NCBI RefSeq assembly: GCF_020497125.1
Contig: NC_059075.1
Coordinates: forward strand, 109,345,222-109,409,221
Direction of reading: 5' to 3'
DNA: 64,000 nucleotides
Source of the DNA: Mauremys mutica
Taxonomy: Eukaryota; Chordata; Testudines; Geoemydidae
Below are positions 10,259-21,702 of this stretch, piece by piece. The position numbers and the translations under genes are program-made. The notes beneath the pieces were generated by a model. It did not search any database. It saw only the letters and a program-made list of their open reading frames with translations, and was not told where the DNA came from. Every line of letters begins with the position of its first letter. Within the stretch, counting starts at the first letter, position 1.

Positions 10259-11355
10259 ATTCTCTCTATATGGATGTGTGTTAACATATAAACTTGGTGA
10301 ATGGCTTTACAGTTTATGTCCCATTAAAAAAATGAAATGGTAAATTGTAACAATAGCCTTCAGGCTGGGGAAGAAATGTTGGTTTGAGGCAGCAACGGTG
10401 GAAAAACAGCAAAAGCCATAAAGGAAAATCTCTCTCCTTTTCACTTTCACTCCCCCAGCCCCATCCTAGCAACAGGGCTGGTCTGCAGCAAATTGATAGA
10501 CAATATAGTTAGATGTAGCTATTAAAATGGAGAGAGTTAAAGTGCTTCAACCACTGAAGCAGGAAGAGGGAATAATCATCCTATTCACATATCATGTTTC
10601 AACAGGCAGCAGCAGGATGACTGCTGGGGCTAGCTTTATGTTGGTTTAGATTGCTTGAATATCCCCTCACCTCCAGTGCACGGGTAGGGCAGGTTTATTG
10701 TGCTGCATGTGCTCTGGGACAGAAAGGCTGCCGGAGATGATAAGTGCCGCTCCGTAGAGCAGCAGGAACACTGACTGGCACATGAGGGGAAGTACAGTAC
10801 AGTAATCTCCCATCTGCACAACACAGCTTTTGAGTCTCTTCCTTTACAGCTCAATGGGTGCATCTGCTGCCCCTTTGCTAATCCTCAACATTGTTTAAAA
10901 TGCAGATCGGTGCCTGATTATGTCTCTTCGCTCCCAGCATGGACCCGGGCATAATAAAGTAGCTTTAAAGCATATAGACAGTCTTCTCTGACAGTCTGCT
11001 CTGTCACTCTTTCCTACTTGCCTTTATGTGAAAACAGACTCTTTGTTTGTTAAGGGTTAACCAGCAAGAGGAGATCATTTCACAAAGTAAGCCTGAAAAA
11101 ACAGTTGCAGAAACGGTAACCATTTCCACACTTGGGACATTTGCAATGGCCATTTTCAATTGGTAAAGGCAAATAAAACAAGGGGCATTCAAGTCACTGA
11201 AACCCCCTGAGAAAACAGAGCTAAGCAAAGCCAGATGCATTTTTTGTTATTAACTGCCAAAACAAACAAACAACAATAAAATAAATTCCATATTAATGGA
11301 CCAGGCACAGAGAATTTTTTTTTTAAATCAGGAAATACAAAAGCTAAAGGGCTGC
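10259..11355. other. No recognised feature
   Basis: Unique-looking DNA with no coding motif. A 75-codon minus frame at 10636-10863 and a 78-codon one at 11004-11240 lack domains. Confidence 0.4.
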
Positions 11356-11460
11356 TAAATTCTGTCCCTTGTTATACAGATGAAAATCTGAAGTAATTCC
11401 ATTGACTTGGACTTATTCCAGACTTCCACCTAGTAAACAAGACCAAAATTTGCTCTGAGG
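11356..11460. repeat. Degenerate fold-back MITE (GGGCCAAATTC type)
   Basis: 'aaattctgtcccttgttatac' on the left and 'aacaagaccaaaatttgctc' on the right are the decayed arms of the family at 10149 and 17855, with the typical 'taattccattgactt' between. Confidence 0.45.
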
Positions 11461-12508
11461 GTCCTACACCAGTGAATGTGTCTATTTTGCACATAGAGGG
11501 GGCCACAATCTGCCTTCAGATGTGACATCTATCTCCAGTTGAAGACTGCTGGGGAAGTTTGGGGAGGAGAATTCAGCCCATTGTATTTACTATTTCCTTT
11601 TTTCTTGTTCAATTGATTGAATGACTGCTAGTCACACTGAATGACCAATACTAACAAGTTACAGATTACTTTATCGACGGAGGTCAGCATGTCTTCCACA
11701 AATTCTCAGTGTACGGTATTGATGGTACAGACAATGGCAAGAGAGACACCTATGCTTAGGCAGCACAACCAGGGATCAGAATATGTTGTCTTTGAAAAGG
11801 AGGTGAAGCATCAAGTTCTGGGTCTCACTGCACCATGATATTGGCATAGCACCATCATAATACTAACATTCAGCTCATCTGTGAAGCCACGTAAGTGATA
11901 TGCTACCCACTGATGCGCTTTAGGAGGCAGAGCGGAGGCAAGCCTACGTTAAACATCTGGACACAACTTGTTGGAAGAAGCGTCCCTATCCTGCAGTGTC
12001 CTCCTTTATTTGAGCCCACCAGAGACCAGACCAGTGACTCCGTGTAGTCCAGATTTGCTGATCAAGGGCAGCCCAGCACGTGGTCGTCTCCTGCCAGTTG
12101 CTTTCATAGCAATTAAAGGGAAAAAGACTATGGGACGAGACATTTCATCAGTGCACAGACACATACATTATTTGTCTCATTATGCAGATACAATGTGATT
12201 TTCAATTAGCTGTCTAACAGTGTGATCGAACACAAGATGCTTTAATTATGTATTTCATGGACATGCTTCAAAGGTGCTGTTTCCATCTCAAAATAATTAG
12301 CTGCATACACAGACAACTTGGAGAATTCCAGAGGGCCTGAAGTTACTTTCCTTTCTTAAAGATGCAGAGGGTTATTTGAGCTTCTGAAAGAGCATGCACC
12401 AACTGGTGGCAGAGGCTGGTTTATTTACTGCACCTAGTATGATTGGGGAAGATGTGCATGTGTTTGGCTGTGCTCTTCTCCCTGCCCTGAGAAACCCTGG
12501 GAGACAAG
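11461..12508. other. No recognised feature
   Basis: No transposon ends or coding motifs seen. Short frames at 11641-11838 and 11968-12198 have no known domain. Confidence 0.4.
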
Positions 12509-13438
12509 TGTGATAAACGAAGGGTTTGGGAGGGGGGAGGGTAGCTCCCTTTTATGGACACCCAGCCAGCCAGCTAGCTATCAAATCCCTCTTAGTAGCT
12601 ATTCTCTACTTGCTTTACCTGTAAAGGGTTAAAAAGACCACAGGTAAAAGAAAAGGAGTGGGCACCTGACCAAAAGAGCCAATGGGAAGGCTAGAACTTT
12701 TTAAAATTGGGAAAAACTTCCCTTTGTCTGTTCTGTTGTTGTTCTCTGGAGAGAGGGGACAGAGCAGAGACAGGGATGAGACTATACTGTAAAAAGCTTT
12801 TTGTCAGGTATGGAAATCATCAGATTATACCTAAAACCTACTCATAAATCAGAAAATGTCTAGAAAGACGCGATAAGGTTTATTTCTGTTTATTTCTTAT
12901 TGGCTTGTGGACTCCTCTGTGCTAACCCCAGATGCTTTTGTTTTTCTTGTAACCTTTAAGCTAGACCTCAAGAAGGTTATTCTTGATGTTTAATTTTTGT
13001 AAGTGAGTTTTTTAAATCTAGCAAAAGCCTAAGTTCCAAATGTATTTTTTTTCTTTTTGTTTTTAATAAAATTTACCTTTTTTAAGAACAGAATTGGATT
13101 TCTGGTGTCCTAAGAGGTTTGTGAACATGTTGTTAAATTAGCTGGAGGCAACAGCTAATTTCCTTTGTTTTCTTTCTCAGCTCTTCCCCGGGGGTGGGGG
13201 GAGTGAAAGGGCTTGAGAGTACCTCACAGGAAGAAATTCCCAAGTGCATCCTTCTGGGTTCCAAAAAGGGGGGGTTTTGCACTTGGGTGGTGTCAGCATC
13301 TACCCATCCAAGGTCATAGAGAAGCCGTAACCTTGAAAGTTTAAGACAAGCCTGGAGTGGCCAGTATTAATTTTTAAAATCCTTGTGGGCCCCCACCTTC
13401 AGCACTCGAAGTGCCAGAGTGGGGAATCAGCCTTGACA
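12509..13438 (+). mobile_element. Solo LTR of an endogenous-retrovirus-type element
   Basis: About 930 bp that begins TGTGATAAACG and ends CCTTGACA, the TG...CA termini of an LTR. One AATAAA signal at 13065-13070 sits two thirds in, as expected for an R/U5 boundary, followed by T-rich and G-rich stretches. I recognise the layout from turtle genomes as a repeated LTR, but that is memory and not a search. No gag, pol or env sequence lies on either side, so it is a solo LTR. I saw no clean 4-6 bp target duplication, so one edge may be misplaced. Confidence 0.6.
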
Positions 13439-13901
13439 GCATGTCTATACAATCCTGGTAGTGTACTTATAGCTGCACTCTGCAGTGAAAAGCACATCAT
13501 GTCCACACTGTAGTGCTTAGCTACATGTGTCAGTGAAAGGCTCTGGCAGAGGGGAAAGGCTTCAGCAGCAGCCTTTCCTCGCTGCCTCCTCCCCACCAGA
13601 GTCTTTCCTCGCTGCCAGAGTACTTTCTTGCGGTGGGAAAAGGCTCCAGCATCAGGGAGGCAGCAGGACACTACCTGGCTAAAAACAGCCGTGTAGATGG
13701 GGAAGCATGGCGTGGGTGAGCAGAGAGCCCTGTGGGGGATGTACTTGAATAAATACCCACAGTCTTCAGGCATATCTTACTCTCTGCTCGCCTAAGCTGT
13801 GCCTCACTGTCTATGCTGCTAATTTCCCCTGTGCTAGGGAACTGCGTGTGTATGTACACTACACACCGCTGAAAGAAGGGTGCAGTCTAGACACATCTGG
13901 G
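13439..13901. mobile_element. Degraded Harbinger/hAT-like DNA element
   Basis: The left edge GCATGTCTATAC and the right edge, reverse-complemented as GATGTGTCTAGAC, resemble the TCTACAC termini of the window's Harbinger-like elements. The interior holds a repeated 'cctttcctcgctgcc' block. No target duplication is clear. It directly abuts the LTR. Confidence 0.4.
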
Positions 13902-14034
13902 AGTAGGGAGGAATCAGGGAACAAACTGTGACCCACAGGTTGACTCTGATTCACAATGTCTCCCAGGGCTACTTTATGGCTGTACCTAAAGTCACAATCT
14001 AGTCCATAAACTCTTGCAAGTTAAGCGTAAAAGT

Positions 14035-14960
14035 ATAATCAGGCAGACCCCAAAAGAATTTGAAGAGCAACTAGCAAACGACACAAAAACTAATAGCAAC
14101 TATTTTTTTTAAAGATCAGAAGCAAGAAGCCTGCCAAACAATCAGTGGGGCCACTGGATGACCAAGGTGCGAAAGGAGCACTCAAAGAAGATAAGGCCAT
14201 TGTAGAGATGATAAATTAATTCTTTTCATTGGTCTTAAAATGTGAGGAAGATTCCCACATCTGAGCCATTCTTTTTAGGTGACAAATATGAGGAACTGTG
14301 CCAGATTGAGATGTCAAGAGAGGAGGTTATGGAATAAAACTGATAAATTAAACAGTAAAAACAGGACCAGGTGGTATGCACCCAAAAGTTCTGAAGGAAC
14401 GCAAATGTGAAATTGCAGAACTACTAATTGTGGTATGTAACCTATCACTTAAATCAGCCTCTATACCAGATGACTGGAGGATAGCTAATGTAATACTGAT
14501 GTTTAAAAAGACTCCAGACTCCAGAGGTGATCCTGGCAATTACAAGCCAGTAAGCCTAACTTTAGTACCAAGCAAATTGGTTGAAACTATAATAAAGAAC
14601 AAAAGTATCATAGATGAACACAATATGTTGCAGAAGAATCAACATGTTTTTTGTAAAGGGAAGTCATGTCTCACCGATCTATTAGAATTCTTTGAGAGTA
14701 TCAACTAGCATATGGATGAGGGTGATCCAGTTGTTATAATGTACCTGGAAAGCCTTTGACAAGGTCCCTCACCAAAGGCTCTTAAGCAAAGTAAGCAGTC
14801 ATGGGATAAGAGGGACAGTCTTGTCATGAATCAATAACTGGTTAAAAGATAGGAAACAAAGGGTTAAAATAAATGGTCAGTTTTCACAATGAAATGCAGT
14901 AAACAGCAGGAACCACCAAAGGGCTGTGGAAATCTGTGCTGAATGGAATTAGGAGCATTA
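14035..14960 (+). pseudogene. CR1-type LINE ORF2 fragment (reverse transcriptase N-terminal half)
   Basis: The longest open piece (14376-14705, 110 codons) carries the CR1/Jockey-clade RT signatures. IPDDWRIANV is at residues 30-39, GDPGNYKPVSLT at 51-62 and GKSCLTDLLEF at 95-105. The following KAFDKVPH block (first catalytic Asp region) appears about 14748 but only after a stop and a frameshift. Upstream, 14035-14375 decodes in broken frames to the linker before the RT. The YADD palm motif and the 3' end are missing. The protein would copy its RNA at a nicked target; this copy is dead. An old, 5'- and 3'-truncated insertion. Confidence 0.85.
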
Positions 14961-15604
14961 ATGGGGGATGAGGTATGCACAGCAAGTATAAATGCTGATA
15001 GAGGGATAATTAATTTCACCGTAGCCTGAATGCTGTGTGACATCTCTCTTAAGAAACAGTCAACTTTTACACTAACTACTCAGCAACTCAGTTATTTGTG
15101 TTAGTGTCAAGGCTGTGCTCTGCCCTTTCACATCCTGCCTGGTACATATTCATCTCACTCTACATCACCCCAGTACTGCTGGCCCTGGGAATGAGCTCCC
15201 TTTATGGAAATGATGGCTGACAGGAAAGCAAGGCTCAATTTTGAATGCGTAGTGGCATCTTCTGCAATTAAGGATTTCAGTCATTCTTGCTGCAGGATTT
15301 TTTTAAATACTTTTTTTTCTTAATGTGGAACCACTAAGCTTCAGGGAATCATTTCAGAAGTTGTTACTGCTTCAAATTAAAGAGGGGCTTTGACATTGAG
15401 GAATGTTCTATGAACTATCATGCTGGAAAAGAGAGGTGTAGTTTAGCATTTCAGTGTGTGGGAAGGGTCACCATGCAAAGAAGGAGATAGAACTCTTCCA
15501 CAAAGAGCCAACCATCCCTGCATTTTGCTAAATGGGATGGAGGGATTAGCAGGTGATCCCCCAAGAAATGTGCATGAGCCTCATTTATCCATCTTATCTT
15601 TATA
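14961..15604. other. No recognised feature
   Basis: AT-rich, no motif. A T-run of about 8-9 bases lies near 15300-15320. Confidence 0.4.
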
Positions 15605-15722
15605 AATTGTAAACTCTTTCGGACATGGACTCTCTCTCGCTACAGTTTGAACAAAACTAGTACAACGGAGCCCCAGTCTTTCTTGGTGTCTCTAGGCACT
15701 TTTGTAATGTAAAAAGAGGGAG
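15605..15722 (+). repeat. MIR-type SINE 3'-region fragment
   Basis: 'aaattgtaaactctttcggacatggactc' followed by 'ctaggcacttttgtaatgtaa' corresponds to the 3' half found in reptile MIR-like SINEs ('gtaagctccttggggcaaggactg'), as in the fuller copy at 40051-40334. Confidence 0.55.
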
Positions 15723-15920
15723 AATCGACAGCTTTGATGTCTTTACTACAAGTCCATGAATCTATGATATACTAGTTACTTTGGGATGTGGCTGAGATGA
15801 GCCCTATCCTCTATGTTTTATTCTGGGCTACAAAGACGAGAAGCAACAAAGAACAGAAGGCATTTCCTTTAGACTACAGCTGGGAAAAGAGAGGAGGAAG
15901 GATGATTTTATGGTATAGAC

Positions 15921-16231
15921 CAGGGGTGGGCAACCTATGGCACGCGTGTTGAAGGCAGCACATAAGCTGATTTTCAGTGGCACTCACACTGCCCGGGTCC
16001 TGGCCACCGGTCCGGGGGGCTCTGCATTTTAATTTAATTTTAAATCAAGCTTCTTAAACATTTTAAAAACCTTATTTGCTTAACATACAACAGTAGTTTA
16101 GTTATATATTATAGACTTATAGAAAGAGACCTTCTAAAAACATTAAAATGTATGACTGGCACACGAAACCTTAAATTAGAGTGAATAAATGAAGACTCGG
16201 CACATCACTTCTGAAAGGTTGCTGACCCCTG
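15921..16231. mobile_element. Non-autonomous hAT element, 311 bp
   Basis: CAGGGGTGGGCAACCT at the left and AGGTTGCTGACCCCTG at the right form the inverted ends. The direct repeat GTATAGAC at 15913-15920 and 16232-16239 is a perfect 8-bp hAT target duplication. The interior is AT-rich with no open frame. The ends resemble those of 40873-41207, so both could be moved by related transposases. Confidence 0.88.
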
Positions 16232-16263
16232 GTATAGACAGAGGATTGGGACTCATGGGGCCC

Positions 16264-16646
16264 ATGGGTATGTCTACACTGTGATAAAAGACCAAATCTC
16301 AGAGCCCGGACAGCTGGCTCAGGCTAGCAAGACTCAGGAAGCGAGGCTAAAAATCGCAGTGTAGATGTTTGGGCTCGGGCTGGAGACTGGGCTCTGAGAC
16401 TCTCCCCCATCTCAGGGTCTCAAAGCCCAGGCTCCAACCCAAAACCAAATCTCTTCACTCTACAATTTCACAGCCCCACAGCCTGAGTTCCAGAAGATGT
16501 GTGGGTGGGTATGTCTATACAGCAACTAGACACCTGTGGCTGGGCTATGTCACTGACGGGCTTGGGTTGGAGCCTGGGCTCTAGGACCCTATGAGGCGGG
16601 AGGGTCTCTGAGCCCGGAAGCAATGAAACAGTCCTGTAGCCCGAAC
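16264..16646. mobile_element. Two overlapping Harbinger/hAT-like non-autonomous copies
   Basis: The terminal motif GGGTATGTCTACACTG at 16266 recurs in the same orientation as GGGTATGTCTATACAG at about 16506. Each is followed by a GC-rich 'gggctcgggctggag' or 'gggcttgggttggagcctggg' core that partly folds back on itself. The second copy seems to have inserted into, or recombined with, the first. Right-hand termini are degraded and no target duplication is visible. Confidence 0.6.
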
Positions 16647-17010
16647 ACCTCATATCCTGTGTGAGATGTGGATTTTTCCTTTACCCTTCAGAGATAGCCC
16701 AGTATTACCTAACTATAAACCACATACCTTGTCATGCCTCTTTATGGCTGAGGAATTTCCTCTTCTGAACTTGTTTATCCTCTAATTCTACATTCTGTTC
16801 TTCCCGTGGGCAAGTCCCTTCCCACTCAATGGGGAAGTCAGCAAACAAACCTTATCCAAATGGCACACCATCCATCAAAGTAGAGGCTGATGTACAAGCC
16901 TGTACAGAATACAGTTTGCTCCACAACATATACATTATATGCGTGGTGCTGATACCAGCAAAACAATTGAGTCTGTAAACAAAACAGATATGATTGTGCT
17001 AGACCATTAC
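16647..17010. other. No recognised feature
   Basis: Unique-looking DNA with no paired termini or coding motif. Confidence 0.4.
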
Positions 17011-17116
17011 GCTAAAATCTCATCTCAGTAAAAATGGCAAAAATCAGGAGTAAGGTAACTGAGATCAGTGGAGTTAATCACAATTTAAATCAGTGTAAAT
17101 GAGAGAGGAATTTAGC
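17011..17116. repeat. Fold-back MITE (GCTAAAATCTCATCTCAG type)
   Basis: GCTAAAATCTCATCTCAG pairs imperfectly with the right-hand 'gagagaggaatttagc', with 'gtaactgagatcagtggagttaa' between. A diverged member of the window's MITE set. Confidence 0.5.
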
Positions 17117-17512
17117 TCAATGGGAGTACATACTTGCTATGACAAGGAAGCTGTATTTTGACTGTCACTTTTTTGACCATGACTGTACTCTGAACAATGA
17201 CAGTGCCAACATACTGCTTTATAGGTTGATAACCCAACTCCCAAACGGATAAAACTATGCAAAGCAGTTGATCCCAATGAGAGAACCAGGGGCTAAAGCT
17301 GGATGCATTCAATTCACTTACAGCAGAGAAATCTGCTTTAGAACCTAAGCTCAGTGCACTGACTAATATGAAGTTTATTTTGAAAAACAAACAAACCTAT
17401 GAAAAATGTTTCAGACTATGGTGCAAAAAGGAATTGCTAGTCAATAATTGGAATCCTTTTACCGGAGACAGTGAAGCTTTTTGTGGAGGATGGAGAACAC
17501 GCGTGCACGGGC

Positions 17513-17534
17513 GCGAACACACACACACACACAA
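17513..17534. repeat. (AC)n microsatellite
   Basis: About nine AC units preceded by a CpG-bearing 'acgcgtgcacgggcgcga' stretch. Confidence 0.9.
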
Positions 17535-17854
17535 GATTATGCAAATCAAACAAAAATAAAAGATTATGCAAATTAGGACTACTCTGTTGCACACAGGCTC
17601 ACATTAGCGAGGGAGGCTGCTCTCTTTCTGTGACAGACAAAGATCACGCTAAGCCAAGCTCTCGCCAATTTGAAAAATGGCATTTAGGCTCCCCATTTCA
17701 GAATCACTCAAGGAGTATCTGTGAATGCACCCACAGGGCATCTGAACCAACGTGCAAACACAGCACTAACAGGAATCCAAACAAAATGTATTAATTTACC
17801 CCTGAACCACACTGCTTAATTCTCCCCATAGCCACAATCAGAAGTGCTGTTAGA
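17535..17854. other. No recognised feature
   Basis: Contains a direct echo 'aagattatgcaaat' at about 17534 and 17561, too short to class. Confidence 0.4.
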
Positions 17855-17957
17855 GGGCCAAATTCTGTCCTCAGTTATACTAGTGTAAATCCAGAATAAC
17901 TCCAGACTTCAGTTTACACCAGGTTTATATTAGTGTGACTAATACTGAAATTGGCCC
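17855..17957. repeat. Fold-back MITE (GGGCCAAATTC type)
   Basis: GGGCCAAATTCTGTCCTCAG on the left pairs imperfectly with AATACTGAAATTGGCCCC on the right. The inner 'tactagtgtaaatccag' pairs with 'ttatattagtg'. Same family as 10149-10258. Confidence 0.7.
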
Positions 17958-18584
17958 CATTGTGGTATACTGGTGTTCCCTATGTATTCTCTGTGATTTC
18001 CACATTATTTTTTCTCAGTTTACAAATCAAATAATGATGCCACAGCTGGCTACTTTCTACTCCTTTTAACACCACTAATAATCATCCTTTTGGGGGAATA
18101 TTATCACAAAGCTTCTGGCAGGGCAATTCTGGCATAGGGTCCTCTGATTTCCTAGCACCCAGTCCATCTGGTTTTAGGTCTGTTTATAGTACAGAGACTA
18201 TGCTTGTTGCATCAACTGAGTACTTCTTTCTGGTAATGGGTAAAGATCTAAAGTGTCTGTGCCAAATCTCTCAGATCTATGAGATGCCAGGAGGTACTGT
18301 TGACACACCTGTAGATTCTAACAGAGGCAGATTAAGTTGCTCCTGAGTGACTTTCTAAAGAGGCCCTAGGAGATAGTATTGGGTGAATTCTCATCTGCCT
18401 AAGGGCCCTTCCATACAGTGTTCTGTTACCTCACTTCCTCAATGTGTATCCGCCTGATCAAAAGCCATTTAGAATTAATGGGAATTTTTCCATTGTCTTC
18501 AATGGGATTTGGATCAGATTCCATTAGAGCAGTGAGGCACTAGGAGTGTGGTGTCTTCAGTATGCAGATGACACACAACTCTAT
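17958..18584. other. No gene; probable MITE trace
   Basis: 18400-18535 contains 'attgtcttcaatgggatttggatcag' with a weak partner 'cctgatcaaaagccat', compatible with a decayed MITE arm pair. The rest has no recognised feature. Confidence 0.4.
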
Positions 18585-18705
18585 GGGCCAGTCTACGCAG
18601 GAAAAAACCCCACAATTGCTGGCTTTGTGCACAGTAGTGCCTTTGTGCACCTTAGATTAATACACTTCGGAAGTGTACTAAACTAAACCGCCTGAGGACA
18701 CTAAC
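18585..18705. mobile_element. Truncated Harbinger/hAT-like DNA element end
   Basis: GGGCCAGTCTACGCAGG resembles the left terminus (GGCC.TGTCTACAC) of turtle-type DNA elements and is followed by the 'ttcggaagtgtactaaactaaacc' subterminal block. No right end is visible before the GC-rich tract. Confidence 0.45.
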
Positions 18706-18990
18706 CGCTGCTTGTCCCCTGACTGACCCCCAAACCACTGACCCATCTAACCCCCACTTCTCCCTGCCCCTGACTGCCCCTCCAAACCTCCGCCCCATCC
18801 AACCCCCCCTGCTCCCTGTCCCTTGACTGCCCCCGCCAGAACCCTCTACCCCTTCTCCAACTCCCCAGCCCCCTTACCGTGCCACTCAGACCAGCGTGTC
18901 TGGCTCCGTGCAGCGCCAGACACGCTGCTGCATACATGCTGCCGTGCTCCCCTGTGGAGCCACAGCCCCCCCGCAGCACCTGCCTTCCAG
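18706..18990. repeat. C-rich degenerate tandem repeat
   Basis: Units of the type 'ctgactgcccc' and 'cccctgactgacccccaaac' recur about every 30-60 bases up to 18860. A non-tandem GC-rich tail with 'cagcgccagacacgctgctgcat' follows. This creates long motif-free open frames on both strands. Family unknown. Confidence 0.55.
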
Positions 18991-19440
18991 ATTTGAACAC
19001 CTCAAAATTCAGAAGTGCTCAAGCTCAATTTGGGCAGCTGTTACTTCATTTCTCCCAAATCAAATATACTGATCCACTGTAACTCGCTGTAGAAAAAGTA
19101 GGATAAAATTGAGCAAGAAATGCTTCCCAGTGGTTATTAGGACTGGAATTGCTATTTTCAACATCCATTGCCTTTTTGTTTGTTTGTTTGTGTTTGTTTG
19201 TTTAAAAGGAAGACAGTGATATTGCATTGGCAAATTCCCCATAGAAAGAAAGAGTGGAACAAAAGAATAATAAAGGCACCCTGACTTTTCCTCATTTATG
19301 GAGGACAGTCTTATAATATGTATCCAGATATCCTCCAATCACACAAGCTGAAAATTGTTCCACTTTATTGCAGTTCTGTAACCATATGGGAACCAATCCT
19401 GTCTGTGTTCTGTGCACATCCAAAATTCCTGCTGAATGAC
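18991..19440. other. No gene; (TTTG)n tract
   Basis: A (TTTG)n microsatellite lies at 19173-19204. Nothing else recognised. Confidence 0.5.
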
Positions 19441-19459
19441 CTGCCCCGGGAGCGAGTTA

Positions 19460-19670
19460 CCAGTGACCCAGGACTGCGGCGGAAGGAGGGTGCAGGTGTA
19501 GGGGGAGGGGAGCCGAGGGCTGGGGCGGCAGGAGGTGTGTGTGTGGGACAATGGTGGGGAGCGAAGGGGGGAGCCCAGAGCTGGGGCGGCAGGAGGTGTG
19601 GGGGGAGGGAGAGCCCAGGGCTGGTGCAGCAGGGGGGTGCGGCGAGGAGCCCAGGGCTGGGACGGGGGGC
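19460..19670. repeat. G-rich minisatellite, about 40-60 bp unit
   Basis: Units reading 'gagcccagggctggggcggcaggaggtgtg' with variation recur at about 19510, 19568, 19608 and 19648. They end in a 'ggcagccaaattttttttt' block and an 'agagccagccctggca' block. High GC, purine-skewed + strand. It drives the long frames on both strands here (up to 151 codons), which I reject as genes. Confidence 0.7.
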
Positions 19671-19724
19671 AGCCAAATTTTTTTTTTGCTTGTGGCAGCA
19701 AAAAACCTAGAGCCAGCCCTGGCA

Positions 19725-19906
19725 GTCCACTACTATCGCTGGGGCCTTTGTGACAGCCCTTTTTGCAGCTGCGGTGCAACACAGATGATGACACACATTG
19801 TCGATGAATGGCTGCTGACTAGGTTCAGCGGTGGCCTAGAAGAACTGCATCACGCCACTGAAGATGCCATTGCTTGGCTAGCCGACTATGCACACGCTAA
19901 ATAAAT
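19725..19906 (+). pseudogene. Non-LTR retrotransposon ORF2 C-terminal (CxC...H...) fragment
   Basis: In frame with the stop at 19902-19904 the sequence reads RWGLCDSPFCSCGATQMMTH, then IVDEWLLTRFSGGLEELH and DAIAWLADYA. The CxCG-x-Q-MxHIV...GGL..LH..D.AIAWL pattern is the zinc-knuckle-like C-terminus of a non-LTR retrotransposon RT protein, distinct from the CR1 copies here. A usual Cys after HIV (in 'ECPLT') reads Trp in this copy. No RT domain lies upstream; the minisatellite replaces it. Family not assigned. Confidence 0.65.
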
Positions 19907-20975
19907 AACCATGAGATCATCCAGCAGCCACCAACTCCATCTCTGCTTGCTCTGGTCAGGAAGCTACTAAATAGGAAATAAGTAGTACAATCTGCTTCTC
20001 TCCCATCACCCTCTTGCTCCCACCTGCCACAATTGCAGATCTATAATCATTTCACATTCCACTTTAGTGCTCCTATCCTCTAGCACAGGCTCTTGGCCCA
20101 ATAACACAACAGACAGCTTCAGAGCAGCTTAAAGCTCCTTGCAAGAAAACAAAACAATAATACTTTCTGTTAGATCCTGTCTATAAATGAAAGCAGCATT
20201 GCATATCCTAATAAAACACGAACCAGTGCCAATTGCTTCAAACTCAAATCCTTTTAGGCCAACTTGGAATAAGGATTTTCCTCTGACAAGCAACTAGGAC
20301 ATCAATTCCACAACCTTCCATGTAACTGGGCTAAAATCCATCTATCCTCAAATCTCTGCATATACATATTATCCTAAACTAGCCCAAACAACAACTCATC
20401 TGATAAGCAGAGGATGAGTGAGAAAGAGCCGATACAGCTCAGTTTCCTAGGCAGCTGAATGTCCCACTGTGTGCTGAATTGGCCAAAAATAATCACGGGG
20501 GAAAAGTAACTGCAGTTTTTCAGCATACCACACTTCACCTCTTGGTAGCAGTTCAATCCTATGAGATTTTTACTTCCCCAAAAGAGTAGTTCCAAGGCCT
20601 GAAAACCAAGTCAGCAGAAATTGATCAAAGAGGCATATTAAAACCTCTTATGAGCAAAAGTTATTTTTGTCTGATGAGCAGAAGATCTCACTCTCGCTTC
20701 CTCCCAGCCTCCTTCTCCCAAATGTGCTGACAAAGAAATGCGATGGGGAATTTTGCTATGTCTGTGAGGATTTGGGTTTTGCAAATGCTAAACCTTGAGG
20801 GTAGGGCCAAGGGCTTGGATCCAGGTCCCATTTTATCTGAACCACCAAATATTAGATTAAAAGGCCCTGATTTAGATCCATACCTATTAAGCATAACTGC
20901 CACCAGGATAACTACTATACTGCTTCATGCCTGCCATTCACCATCATCTAAGAGGTGGATGATTTCAGTATACAA
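19907..20975. other. No recognised feature
   Basis: About 1.1 kb of AT-rich sequence with short frames only and no paired termini. Confidence 0.4.
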
Positions 20976-20983
20976 CTGTAAAT

Positions 20984-21229
20984 CATTAGTTCTCAATCTT
21001 TTCCACACCATGACCCCATGGTACAACAGAAAATAGTTTGGGGACCCCTTCCCATCCAGCCATAAAGTCCTCAGCTCAGCAAAGCACTTAAGCACATGCT
21101 GAAATTCCATTCAAGTTCATGTGACTTAAAATAAAGCACGGCTTTGTTAAACAGGGATGGTTTGTTGTATCGGGGCCAAAGAAAGGGAGGGAGGTCATGA
21201 CTGCCACCACCTCCAGTTGAGAACCCATG
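20984..21229. mobile_element. Non-autonomous hAT element, 246 bp, diverged
   Basis: CATTAGTTCTCAATCTTTTC at the left pairs with GTTGAGAACCCATG at the right, the CAGTGGTTCTCAA type of hAT terminus. Flanking 8-mers CTGTAAAT (20976-20983) and CTGTAAAA (21230-21237) match at seven of eight positions, consistent with an aged target duplication. Confidence 0.7.
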
Positions 21230-21237
21230 CTGTAAAA

Positions 21238-21565
21238 CACTTAGGGATTCATTGAAAGAAAGGCAGTAGTGCATAGAGAATAAATATATGGTCATATATG
21301 CTCTTGCTATGTAGTTTAACCTCTTGAGTTTTTTCACTCACCTAACAACGATTATGTTTACACTTGCTATGGAAGTACATCTACAGAATGTTGATATTAA
21401 GGTATATGTTGAAAAACAATTTACCCACACACTCAAAATTTGACTGGCCGAGGGATGTAGAAATCCATTCTGTTTTATTTATGCTTTTACAATGTCTTTT
21501 TCCCTACACATGTGCTAGCTTCCATCTGCCAAGGCATCTCATGATCATCTCATCCAACAGCTGAA
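21238..21565. other. No recognised feature
   Basis: AT-rich, no motif seen. Confidence 0.4.
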
Positions 21566-21690
21566 CTTCTGATATCATAAGCTCTTCAGGGAAGGGACCA
21601 TGAGTACCTCAATATTTGTAGCACAATAGGGCCTGACACTGATCCAGCCCTTTGGACACTGCCATAAAGTAAGTATTAAATAACAAGATC
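21566..21690 (+). repeat. MIR-type SINE 3'-region fragment
   Basis: 'cataagctcttcagggaagggacca' and 'gtagcacaatagggcctgac' follow the 3' half of the reptile MIR-like SINE seen in full at 40051-40334. Confidence 0.5.
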
Positions 21691-21702
21691 TCTATCATTA
21701 AT

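Noticed and set aside
19339..19794. 151-codon minus-strand proline-rich frame and overlapping plus frames
   Set aside because: They are produced by the G-rich minisatellite, which lacks stops in several frames. Composition is repeat-driven.
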